DNA of 64,000 nucleotides from positions 1-64,000 of the forward strand of contig NZ_JACEFC010000003.1 of assembly GCF_014180715.1 (NCBI RefSeq). Direction: 5' to 3'. The stretch comes from Nocardioides stalactiti (GTDB lineage: Bacteria > Actinomycetota > Actinomycetes > Propionibacteriales > Nocardioidaceae). Position 1 is the stretch's first letter, and each line of letters opens with the position of its first letter. The notes under the pieces were generated by a model. The model was given only the letters and a program-made list of their open reading frames with translations, did no database searches and was not told where the DNA came from. The translations under genes were made by a program, and so were the position numbers. Shown one piece after another: positions 16,836 through 24,127 of the stretch.

Positions 16836-18245
16836 TCAGGCACCCGCTCCGACGTGAACGACGCGCGGGGTGGTGTAGGAGTTCAACCCGTCGAGGACGC
16901 CGACGCCGCTGCTCTTGGCGGGCTCGCACACCATGCCTTCAGCGCCGCCCCACCACTCGTTGACCCAGACCACCGCCGCCGGGATCGTCGCGGCGGCATC
17001 GATGTGATCGGGATCCTTCGACAAGACGGTGGCGGCCAGCCCGAAGCTGGAGTCCCGAGCCAGGTTCAGCGCCTCGTCGAACGACGCGACGACGCGGATC
17101 GGTGCCACCGGACCGAAGGTCTCCTCCCGCATGATCGCCATGTCGTCGGTGACGTCGACAAGGACGGTCGGCGGGTAGAACGATCCCGGGCCGTCGGGGA
17201 CCGTGCCGCCGGTGAGGACCCTCGCTCCCTGGACCACCGCCGCGTCGACCTGGTCCGCGACGATCCGGCGCTGACGCTCGTCGACGAGCGGGCCCAGGTC
17301 GGTTCCCTCCGACTGAGGGTCCCCGACCTGCAGGGCCGCCGCGCGCCCGACGAGGGCCCGGGTGAACTCCTCGGCGACAGTGTCGAGCACGTAGAGGCGC
17401 TCCATCGAGGTGCAGATCTGTCCGGTGTTGTGGAACGCGCCGAGGGCCACCTGCTCGGCCGCCCACACCGGATCGACGGTGTCGTCGACGATCACGGGGT
17501 CCTTCCCGCCGAGCTCGAGGAGCGCCGGGCGCAGGTGAGCGGCGCTGGCCGCAGCCACCGAACGGCCCGCGGCGGTCGAGCCGGTGAGCACGGCGATCCC
17601 CACGTCCGGGTGCTCCATCAGGGGCGCCCCCGCGCGGACGTCACCGAGCACGAGGTTGAGCACCCCGGGGGGCAGGTCGAGCAGCTCGACCAGTCTGACC
17701 GCGGAGAGCGGGCTGCGTTCGGAGGGCTTGAACACCACGGTGTTGCCGGTAGCGAGCAGTCCCCCGAGGGAATCGGCGCCCACCAGCAGCGGGAAGTTCC
17801 AAGGCACCACCAGGGCCCCGACGCCGTACGGGTGCCGCACGATCCGGGTGGAGCTGCCCTCGGCGCCGGCCAGGGCAGTCACCCAGGCATAGGTCCGGGA
17901 GGCCTCGGCCGCGCCGGCGATCGCGTCGAGCGCCGCCACGGTGTAGTCGCGCGCCAGGGCGATGGGCTGACCCATCTCCATGGTCTGCAGCCGCGCCAGC
18001 TCCTCGACGTGCGGACGGACCCGGTCGACCGCGGCGGCGATGCGGTCCGCCCGCTCGCCGACAGCAAGGGCGGCCCACTCCGGTTGAGCCGCCACGGCCG
18101 CGGCGACCGCGGCGGACACGTCCTCAGCGGCACCGGCGGGGATGACCCCGACCACGCCGCCGGTGGCCGGGTTGCGGACGTCGATCGTCGCGCCGTCGCA
18201 CGACTCAACCCATGAACCACCGATGAAAAGTCGTGCCGTCTCCAC
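16836..18245 (-). CDS. Aldehyde dehydrogenase family protein
   Basis: 469 residues from a GTG start. Family motifs: PWNFPLLVGADSLGG, cofactor KPSERSP, TGSTAAGR, catalytic Glu in LELGGKDP and nucleophile Cys in HNTGQICTSMERL. It oxidises an aldehyde to the acid with NAD(P). A longer frame to 18713 exists but crosses the palindromes, the repeat and HepT on the same strand, so GTG at 18245 (VETARLFIGGSW) is chosen. It precedes the cyclase gene with three bases between. It could take aldehydes from the plus-strand operon next door. Confidence 0.92.
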   Translation of the reverse strand: METARLFIGGSWVESCDGATIDVRNPATGGVVGVIPAGAAEDVSAAVAAAVAAQPEWAALAVGERADRIAAAVDRVRPHVEELARLQTMEMGQPIALARDYTVAALDAIAGAAEASRTYAWVTALAGAEGSSTRIVRHPYGVGALVVPWNFPLLVGADSLGGLLATGNTVVFKPSERSPLSAVRLVELLDLPPGVLNLVLGDVRAGAPLMEHPDVGIAVLTGSTAAGRSVAAASAAHLRPALLELGGKDPVIVDDTVDPVWAAEQVALGAFHNTGQICTSMERLYVLDTVAEEFTRALVGRAAALQVGDPQSEGTDLGPLVDERQRRIVADQVDAAVVQGARVLTGGTVPDGPGSFYPPTVLVDVTDDMAIMREETFGPVAPIRVVASFDEALNLARDSSFGLAATVLSKDPDHIDAAATIPAAVVWVNEWWGGAEGMVCEPAKSSGVGVLDGLNSYTTPRVVHVGAGA

Positions 18246-18286
18246 ACATCCCCCGTTTGCCGATCGTTCCCAGCCCCGAGTGTGTG

Positions 18287-18306
18287 GCGACCTCGGTCGC
18301 ACGACC
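18287..18306. promoter_or_regulatory. Overlapping palindromes upstream of the aldehyde dehydrogenase
   Basis: GCGACC-TC-GGTCGC (18287-18300) overlaps GGTCG-CA-CGACC (18295-18306). They lie 40-60 bases upstream of the dehydrogenase GTG, where an operator would sit. No dedicated regulator is adjacent. Confidence 0.35.
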
Positions 18307-18343
18307 GGAAGATTAGTGGACGGGTGGTTGGTTCCGTGAGGCG

Positions 18344-18390
18344 CCACCGCTTCTCGCCGGATGTCGTCGTCCACCTCGGCCTTCAGACCG
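18344..18390 (-). pseudogene. Remnant of a second MntA antitoxin C-terminus
   Basis: About 40 of 47 bases match the 3' end of the antitoxin gene (18918-18964). Translated on the minus strand it reads GLKAEVDDDIRREAV against GLKPKVDDDIRREAV in the intact gene. It directly abuts the first repeat hairpin, so a second copy of the module once lay here and has been lost apart from its end. Confidence 0.75.
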
Positions 18391-18910
18391 ACCTGGATGC
18401 GCACGCACGAAGGGCCCGGACAGAATCTGTCCGGGCCCTTCGATCTTGTAGCGGGGGGGAATGTAGAGGCCTGCGACCAACTGGTGCGTGCTCGGCGATC
18501 CCTCGCTCGGATCGACTGCTGCACAGGCAAGTGCCAGGCCCTCGACATGGTCGCTCCTTCCCGTCGAGCGCGGTCTCGGCCTCGTCGAACAGGACTTGTA
18601 GCGAGCCCTTCCACGCTGGCAGGTCTCTGCAGAGCGTGATCCAGGTGAGCTCGCGGTTGATCTCGTCGTACTGGTGAATGATGAAGTTGCGGTTGGCGAC
18701 AGCGAGTGCCCACTCGACTCCCTCGGAAGCGAGCACTCCGAGTCGCGACAACCGGTTGGCCGCTTCGCCGAGCTTCATCATCAGCGAGTCGCCAGCCTCT
18801 TGGAGCAGGTCGTCAGTGAGGTATGCCTCGCGGCCCCGATCCACGATTTCGTCCACGCGAGACACCCACGTCCTGATGTGGATGAGTTCCTTGGCCGCCT
18901 TGATCTCCAT
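18383..18910 (-). CDS. HepT-like HEPN (DUF86) toxin, C-terminus running into the repeat
   Basis: 175 residues. The first ~115 are a DUF86/HEPN all-helical domain ending in the RNase-type motif RNFIIHQYDEIN (R-x4-H-x-Y). HepT proteins act as toxins, neutralised by AMPylation by the partner MntA. Start ATG shares one base with the antitoxin stop (TGATG). Family members usually end near residue 120. Here the frame continues as Cys/Arg/Ser-rich sequence (ALDGKERPCRGPGTCLCSS...) into the repeat hairpin, so the native stop appears lost. Whether the extended form is active is unknown. Confidence 0.8.
   Translation of the reverse strand: MEIKAAKELIHIRTWVSRVDEIVDRGREAYLTDDLLQEAGDSLMMKLGEAANRLSRLGVLASEGVEWALAVANRNFIIHQYDEINRELTWITLCRDLPAWKGSLQVLFDEAETALDGKERPCRGPGTCLCSSRSERGIAEHAPVGRRPLHSPPLQDRRARTDSVRALRACASRSV
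18401..18458. repeat. Palindromic repeat, copy 1 (tRNA 3'-end/terminator-like)
   Basis: Perfect 16-bp stem CGAAGGGCCCGGACAG (18408-18423 with 18427-18442), loop AAT, followed by ATCTTGTAGCGGGGG. On the minus strand the tail reads CCCCCGCTAC, the 3' acceptor end of the initiator tRNA seen at 36.3 kb. Direct repeat with copy 2, bounding the toxin-antitoxin genes. Confidence 0.85.
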
Positions 18911-19383
18911 CAGAGCAGCACCGCCTCTCGCCGGATGTCATCGTCCACCTTCGGCTTGAGACCGCCGTACTCGATCAAGTCGATCTCGCGTCCCAGCACT
19001 CGCTCGAGCAGCTGCTTGAAGCGGATGAAGTCGAACGTCGAACTCCCCTCGGGCGCTTCGACGACAAGGTCGATGTCGGAGTCCTCCCTCGCCTCGCGAC
19101 GAGCGACCGAACCGAACACCGCGAGCCGTCGGTACCCCGAGTCCTCCGCGAGACGCCGGAGAACCGGCGCAGCAGCCTCGACGAGTCGGTCGGGATGCAC
19201 GCCCGACAGGTCCGAAGCCGACTTCAGTTGCTGACTCACGGCCGGCTGACTGACCCCCAGAGCGTTGGCGATCTCACGTTGACTCATCCCTGTCGCCACC
19301 ATCGAGCGCAGGGCGAGGGCACGACGAAGCCGCGCGACCTCTTCCTGCTGCCGCGCAGCGACGTACTCCGCTACCGCGTTCAT
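18910..19383 (-). CDS. MntA-type nucleotidyltransferase antitoxin with N-terminal HTH
   Basis: 157 residues. An N-terminal helix-turn-helix (about 25-55, GMSQREIANALGVSQPAVSQ) is fused to a minimal nucleotidyltransferase with GSVARREAREDSDIDLVV, matching the GSx10DxD motif. MntA enzymes AMPylate HepT toxins and silence them. The added HTH suggests it also represses its own promoter: a perfect palindrome covers the -10 and start codon. Cotranscribed with HepT. The module sits between direct repeats, consistent with acquisition as a cassette. Confidence 0.87.
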   Translation of the reverse strand: MNAVAEYVAARQQEEVARLRRALALRSMVATGMSQREIANALGVSQPAVSQQLKSASDLSGVHPDRLVEAAAPVLRRLAEDSGYRRLAVFGSVARREAREDSDIDLVVEAPEGSSTFDFIRFKQLLERVLGREIDLIEYGGLKPKVDDDIRREAVLL

Positions 19384-19420
19384 AAGGTGACCTTATCAGC
19401 GGTCGAGACCAGGCTCCCAA
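19382..19420 (-). promoter_or_regulatory. Leaderless toxin-antitoxin promoter and autoregulatory palindrome
   Basis: On the minus strand TTGGGA (19420-19415), a 17-base spacer and GATAAG (19397-19392) form a promoter with the -10 eight bases before the ATG, so the transcript is probably leaderless. ATAAGGT-G-ACCTTAT (19382-19396) is a perfect palindrome covering the -10 and start codon, a likely site for the antitoxin HTH. Confidence 0.6.
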
Positions 19421-19442
19421 ACCGACGTCAGAACCTGGTTGC

Positions 19443-19500
19443 GCATGCACGAAGGGCCCGGACAGTAACTGTCCGGGCCCTTCGATCTTGTAGCGGGGGG
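19443..19500. repeat. Palindromic repeat, copy 2
   Basis: Same 16-bp stem as copy 1 (19450-19465 with 19469-19484), loop TAA, same tail ATCTTGTAGCGGGGGG. Weaker similarity to copy 1 continues about 30 bases further. The gap 19501-19672 shows no gene. Confidence 0.85.
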
Positions 19501-19672
19501 AACGTGGACATCTGCGATCGCCCCGTGCGACGAGTCCGCTTCTGGGCGTCGGTCGGTCCGCGCACGGGCATCTGCCACCCCTTCCTCGCCGGATCTGGGT
19601 GCCCATGTAAACAGAACGCTGCGACCAATCAGCCCCGCCGAGACCGCGCGTGTTCGGCCGCCCGACGAGCGT

Positions 19673-21019
19673 TCAGCCCGTGGGTACGGCACCTCGTCGC
19701 GCGTTGCGCCGGCTGCCGTTGACGAGGTCGTTGAAACGGTCGATCGCCCAGATCGTCCGGAGTCCCGGACGGCCCATCATCATCGGCCGCGGGAACCTCG
19801 GTTTGTCGTGCCACAGGGTCCGCAGGTCCTCGTGCAGCTCCCCGTCGACGATCGCGTCCGCGATGAGCGTTCCCACGTACGGCGCCTGGGCGAGCCCGTG
19901 ACCGTTACAGGCGATCGAGTAGTGGACGTTGTCACCGACCCTCCCGGCGACGGGGAGCCACGACGAGGTGATCGCGATCCACCCACCCCAGGCACGGTCG
20001 ACCGCGACGTCGGCGAGCGACGGGAACCGCGTGGCGAAGGCACCCGCCAGCTCCTCGACCAGGCCGGGGTCGGGCGTCTTCGCCGGGAGCGGGTACGTCG
20101 TGCCGCGCTCGAGCCGGCGGACGCCGAACACGATGGTGTTGCGCGGAGTGAGCCGGTAGTTCTCCATGATCGCGTGCTGGGTGACCAGGCCCATCCCGCT
20201 GGTCCAGCCGAGGGCGGCGATCCGGGCGGGGTCGATCGGTTCCGTCTCCACCTCGATGACGTAGATGGGCACCGACAGGTGCTTCGGAGTGATGTCCCAC
20301 TCGCCGGCGAACGCGTTCGTGGCGAGCACGACATGGTCCGCTCGGACGGTCCCGTGCGCAGTGGTGACGACGACCCGGTCGCCGTCGCGGGCCACGTCGG
20401 CGACCTTGGTCTGCTCGAAGACCCGAGCGGAGGAGTCGAGGAGCACGCGGCGCATCCCGAGGGAGAACTTGCCCGGGTTCATCCGTCCGCCGATCATCTC
20501 GCGCATGCCGCCGACGAATCCGCGCGGGATCCCGAGCTCCGCGGCTGTGCCCACCTCGACATGCCCCCCCGCGCGGGTCACGATCTTCGCGACCCGACGC
20601 ACCCGACCCATCTGTCCGCGCGAGACGGCGGCGAAGGCGTTGCCGGTCGCCTCGTACTCGCACTCGATGTCGTGCTTGGCGATGAAGTCCTCGACGTGGT
20701 GAGCGGCGTGCTCGGCGAGACGCATCATGCCCGGCATCTTCTTGCGCGAGAGCAGGTTGAGGAGCTGGAGGTCACCCCCGGGCGCGCCGGCCAGCTGGCC
20801 AGCGTTGCGGGAGCTCGACCCGTGGCCGCAGAACTCCGCCTCGACGACCACCACGTCCTGCCCGCGCTGCGCGAGCCGCAGCGCGGTCGACATTCCGCCG
20901 ATACCGCCCCCGATGACGGCGACTTGGCAGGTCACGTCGCCGTCGACGCCAGGCCTGAGGTCCGCGGGGGCGTCGACCCAGCCGCTGAAGGACTCGTAGG
21001 CGACGCTGTCGGTCCTCAT
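19673..21019 (-). CDS. FAD-dependent amine/amino acid oxidoreductase (DAO family, PuuB-like)
   Basis: 448 residues. The FAD motif GGGIGGMSTALRLAQRG (about 36-52) and the SSRNAGQLAG segment are typical of the glycine/D-amino acid oxidase family that includes gamma-glutamylputrescine oxidase PuuB. It would oxidise a secondary amine C-N bond. Last gene of the operon MFS - membrane protein - oxidoreductase, overlapping its neighbour by four bases. A glutamine-synthetase-like ligase, glutamine amidotransferase and aldehyde dehydrogenase a few kilobases away complete a Puu-like set, which supports a gamma-glutamyl-amine substrate (inference). Confidence 0.85.
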   Translation of the reverse strand: MRTDSVAYESFSGWVDAPADLRPGVDGDVTCQVAVIGGGIGGMSTALRLAQRGQDVVVVEAEFCGHGSSSRNAGQLAGAPGGDLQLLNLLSRKKMPGMMRLAEHAAHHVEDFIAKHDIECEYEATGNAFAAVSRGQMGRVRRVAKIVTRAGGHVEVGTAAELGIPRGFVGGMREMIGGRMNPGKFSLGMRRVLLDSSARVFEQTKVADVARDGDRVVVTTAHGTVRADHVVLATNAFAGEWDITPKHLSVPIYVIEVETEPIDPARIAALGWTSGMGLVTQHAIMENYRLTPRNTIVFGVRRLERGTTYPLPAKTPDPGLVEELAGAFATRFPSLADVAVDRAWGGWIAITSSWLPVAGRVGDNVHYSIACNGHGLAQAPYVGTLIADAIVDGELHEDLRTLWHDKPRFPRPMMMGRPGLRTIWAIDRFNDLVNGSRRNARRGAVPTG

Positions 21020-21774
21020 GCCCGCACCGCCTTGCGGTGGTCGTCAGCCGGCGCGCTGCCCGTCGCCTTGTTGTGGTCGTCGAGGGCGCGGTAGGCGAAC
21101 AGGTAGGTCAGCATCTGCAGGCCCCACACGGTGAGCGCGAAGGTGTAGAAGAGTGCGCGATCCTCGAGCGGGTCGACCGAGTCGGGCAGCGGGAAGAAGT
21201 CGTAGGTCAGCGCGACGGCCGTGGCCGCGAGGCTGACCGCGAGCGTGGCGACAGCGACCCGGGTAGCTCCGATCTCCCACAACCGCTTCACGAAGTAGAG
21301 GAGGAAGGCCAGCGTCAGCAGGTTGACCACCAGGTAGAACGTGGCCGGGCCCTGGTGCAGGAGGAACTCTCCGTTGTCGTCCACGTGGTCGCGGTACTTC
21401 GGCTGTGCCAGGAAGAGGCCGCAGCCGATCGCCAGGGCGAAGACACCGATCTCGACCGCGAGGCTCGCCTTGTAGCGATGGGTCACCGCCAACAGGCCGA
21501 CCACCAGTAGCAAGGTGATCCCGATGGACCGGGAGAACGCATCGAGGAAGAACGCGAACGCGTACTGCCCGCTGGCCTCACCTCCGTCCGGATCGTCGGC
21601 GAAACGCAGCGCCCAGACCAGGAAGTTCGTGCCGGAGGTCGCGACGATGAACCACTCGATGCCGAGCAGGTAGTTGCGGTGGTGCTTGATGAAGCGCCAT
21701 CCCGCCCAGTAGCCGCACACGATCATGATCAGGTCGGCGACCAGGAAGGTCAGGCCGTAGATGTCTTCTTTCAT
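21016..21774 (-). CDS. Uncharacterised seven-helix membrane protein
   Basis: 252 residues with about seven hydrophobic helices, beginning FLVADLIMIVCGYWAGWRF and ending with a short charged tail (DDHNKATGSAPADDHRKA). No family recognised. The first loop has HRNYLLGIEWF, and a DDPDGGEAS loop lies between helices 2 and 3. It sits between an MFS transporter and the FAD oxidoreductase with a four-base overlap, so it is part of the amine-catabolic operon. It may be an accessory transporter subunit, a sensor, or an electron-transfer partner for the oxidoreductase. Confidence 0.75.
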   Translation of the reverse strand: MKEDIYGLTFLVADLIMIVCGYWAGWRFIKHHRNYLLGIEWFIVATSGTNFLVWALRFADDPDGGEASGQYAFAFFLDAFSRSIGITLLLVVGLLAVTHRYKASLAVEIGVFALAIGCGLFLAQPKYRDHVDDNGEFLLHQGPATFYLVVNLLTLAFLLYFVKRLWEIGATRVAVATLAVSLAATAVALTYDFFPLPDSVDPLEDRALFYTFALTVWGLQMLTYLFAYRALDDHNKATGSAPADDHRKAVRA

Positions 21775-21813
21775 GTCATTTCCTTGGAGTGAGTAGGGCC
21801 GGCCGAGACACCG

Positions 21814-23277
21814 TCAGGCCGCGATGCCGTCGGTACGGCGGGCGCGGGTGGTCGAGACCAGGACGGTCAGCACGACGGCGAGAGCGAGCGCGGCCGCGAG
21901 CCAGTAGCCGACGCCGTACAGGCTCTCGGCCGCGACCTCCAGCGTCGTTCCTGGGACGGGGACGAGGGAGGCGCTCAGGTCGGCGCTGACGAGGGCGGTG
22001 CCGAAGGCGAAGCCGACGGCGAGGAAGGTGCCGGCCACCCCGGTCGCCATCCCCGCCTTCTCCTCGGGCACGGCCAGCTGCACCAGCGTGAAGCCGGCCG
22101 CGTAGCCGATGCTGCAGCCGAGACCGATGATCGCGGCACCGACCAGGTAGTGCCACTTCTGGTCGTGCGCGAGGGCGAGCCAGGTCAGCCCGGCGGCGCT
22201 GATGAGGGCACCGCTCACGAAGACCGGCACCACGCGGCCGTTGTTGACGGGACGGTCGACGATGGCACCGCCCACGACGAACGTCACCGCGAACGGCAGC
22301 ATCAGCCAGCCGGTCTCGAGCGCGCTGAGGCCAAGCCCGTAGGAGTCGACGGGACGCAGCGCCTCGGGGATGATCTGGGCGTAGGTGCTGACGAGGAGCA
22401 GGAACGCCGAGTTGACGGCGGCGAACAGTGCAATGCAGATGCACGAGGCCGTGACCAGCGGGGCCTTCATCAGCGCGACGTCGAAGACGGCCGTCGACGA
22501 CCTGCGCTCCACCCGGACCCACGCGATGCCGCCCACCACGCCGAGCACCAACGGGATCAGCGCGGCGTTGCCCCACACGAGACCCTGGGTCAGCGTCAGC
22601 AGGATCGCCGCGACCCACGCGATCATCCACACGGTGCCGACGACACCGATGCTGCCGGTCCGGACAACGGGCGGGGCGTGCGGGATCAGCAGGTACGACG
22701 CGAGCGTGGTCACCGCGCCGATGGCGGTGAGGACCACGAAGAAGCTCTGCAGCGACAGGCTCTGGACGATCAGCCCGCCGCCGATCATGCCGGCGACGAT
22801 GCCGACACCCGTGCCGATGACCAGGACCGCGACCGCGACGGTGATGCCACCCTCCCCGAGACCGCGGCGCAGGAATCCGAGCGGGAGCACCTGGGCGGCC
22901 CCGCCGAAGCCCATCAGGGCGCAGCCGACGAGCAACGTCGGGTAGGAGTCCCCGACCGCCGGCACGAGCGCACCGGCCGTCAGGAACGTCGCGGCGGCGA
23001 CGTTGGCGTTCCGGTCGCCGTACAGGTCGGCCAGCCGGGGCAGGAGGATGAAGCCCGCTCCCCCGCCGAGGGTGAGGACCGTGTAGAGCCACGTCGTCTC
23101 CGCGACCGTGGCGAGGCCGTACTGCGCCTGGATGACCGGCAGCAGCGGCGGGAGGATGAAGATCACCGCGTTGGTCAGCACGACCAGCAGTGAGCCGATG
23201 CCGACGAGCGTCCCCTTGCCGGGCGTTCGTCCTGCCGTCGCACGGCGGTCGCTTCCAGCCTCGTGGGTCTGGGTCAT
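21814..23277 (-). CDS. MFS transporter (QacA/drug:H+ antiporter-like layout)
   Basis: 487 residues, about 14 hydrophobic helices; motif A-like segment RLADLYGDRNANV between helices 2 and 3. It probably moves the amine or acid handled by the surrounding enzymes, though the layout is shared by drug exporters. The ATG at 23277 with GGAGACC just upstream is chosen; a frame extending to 23361 passes through the operator region. First gene of the leftward operon. TTAGTCA-type half-sites lie 55-100 bases upstream, pointing to control by the divergent TetR gene. Confidence 0.9.
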   Translation of the reverse strand: MTQTHEAGSDRRATAGRTPGKGTLVGIGSLLVVLTNAVIFILPPLLPVIQAQYGLATVAETTWLYTVLTLGGGAGFILLPRLADLYGDRNANVAAATFLTAGALVPAVGDSYPTLLVGCALMGFGGAAQVLPLGFLRRGLGEGGITVAVAVLVIGTGVGIVAGMIGGGLIVQSLSLQSFFVVLTAIGAVTTLASYLLIPHAPPVVRTGSIGVVGTVWMIAWVAAILLTLTQGLVWGNAALIPLVLGVVGGIAWVRVERRSSTAVFDVALMKAPLVTASCICIALFAAVNSAFLLLVSTYAQIIPEALRPVDSYGLGLSALETGWLMLPFAVTFVVGGAIVDRPVNNGRVVPVFVSGALISAAGLTWLALAHDQKWHYLVGAAIIGLGCSIGYAAGFTLVQLAVPEEKAGMATGVAGTFLAVGFAFGTALVSADLSASLVPVPGTTLEVAAESLYGVGYWLAAALALAVVLTVLVSTTRARRTDGIAA

Positions 23278-23331
23278 GAGTGGTCTCCGATTCGGGCGAA
23301 CGATGTGATCCGACTCATACGGTAGGCCTAA

Positions 23332-23375
23332 CTTAGTCATACGATCAAGATGTATGACCAAGTTGTTTGACTAAG
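23332..23375. promoter_or_regulatory. TetR operator cluster with TTAGTCA/TGACTAA half-sites
   Basis: TTAGTCATAC (23333-23342) and GTATGACCAA (23352-23361) are inverted, and CTTAGTCA (23332-23339) also mirrors TGACTAAG (23368-23375). Related sequences lie at 23312-23320 and 23419-23430. They fill the gap between MFS (minus) and TetR (plus). The same half-site recurs at 31.85 and 32.01 kb. Confidence 0.6.
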
Positions 23376-23470
23376 GTTTTCTAGACGCCCTCAGCAGGGA
23401 GCCCTGCTAGGCTCGTCTTTGACTTAGACAAGCGCCCAACTTTGTGGCGCCCAGGCACCCGGAGGCCCAG

Positions 23471-24106
23471 ATGGCACGGATCCCCGTCGCCCAGCGACGT
23501 CGCGACTTCATCGATGCGGCCGTCGAGGTGATCGCCAGCAACGGGATCGACGGCGCCACCACGCGCCGGATCGCCGAGCAGGCCCAGGCGAATGTGGCGA
23601 TGCTGCACTACTGCTACGACTCGAAGGAGGACCTCTTCGCCGACGTCTACGAGTTCGTCGCGAGCCGGTTCCGCCAGGTCATCGAGGAGAGCGACCCGCA
23701 CTCGACGGTGCTCGAGACCGCGCAGGCGATCATGCGGGGCGTGATGGAGTGCTACTACGACTCCCCCAGCTTCGGCGCCACCACGCTCGAGCTGATCAAC
23801 TGGGCCCGGCGCCAGCACGGCGACCGCGGCATCGCCGTCTACGACCAGGCCATGCAGGTCGGGCTCGAGGTGCTGCGCCGCGTCGCCGCCGAGGAGGGCG
23901 TCAGCGCCGACGTCGTCGACGAGATCCCCTATGTCATCGGCGCGCTCTCCGACGGCTTCGCGATCAACTTCCTCACGTACGGCGATCGCGCGGCCGCCAA
24001 GGCCCAGATGGACGTCACCGCGTCGGTGCTGGACAGCTGGCTGTCTGCACGGCTCGCGGCCGGTCCCGCCAAGCCGGAGCGACGCAAGCGCGCGGCCAGC
24101 GCCTGA
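23471..24106 (+). CDS. TetR family transcriptional regulator
   Basis: 211 residues. N-terminal HTH (TTRRIAEQAQANVAMLHYCYDSKEDL, about 33-58) and an all-helical ligand-binding domain. A GGAGG ribosome site before the ATG at 23471 is preferred to an in-frame start nine codons upstream. It diverges from the MFS operon and converges on the aldehyde dehydrogenase that ends the long catabolic operon. TTAGTCA half-sites at its own promoter and at the two operons near 31.8-32.0 kb suggest it is the block's master repressor, released by a pathway metabolite (inference). The Lys/Arg-rich tail is unusual but short. Confidence 0.9.
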   Translation: MARIPVAQRRRDFIDAAVEVIASNGIDGATTRRIAEQAQANVAMLHYCYDSKEDLFADVYEFVASRFRQVIEESDPHSTVLETAQAIMRGVMECYYDSPSFGATTLELINWARRQHGDRGIAVYDQAMQVGLEVLRRVAAEEGVSADVVDEIPYVIGALSDGFAINFLTYGDRAAAKAQMDVTASVLDSWLSARLAAGPAKPERRKRAASA

Positions 24107-24127
24107 CGCGCTGACCGCGCGCCGCGA

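Noticed and set aside
15441-18215. A 924-residue plus-strand reading frame
   Set aside because: It is antisense to the cyclase and aldehyde dehydrogenase, with Arg/Gly/Asp-rich low-complexity protein typical of shadow frames in GC-rich DNA.
18246-18713. N-terminal extension of the aldehyde dehydrogenase frame
   Set aside because: It runs over the repeat, the antitoxin remnant and HepT; the family N-terminus begins at the GTG at 18245.
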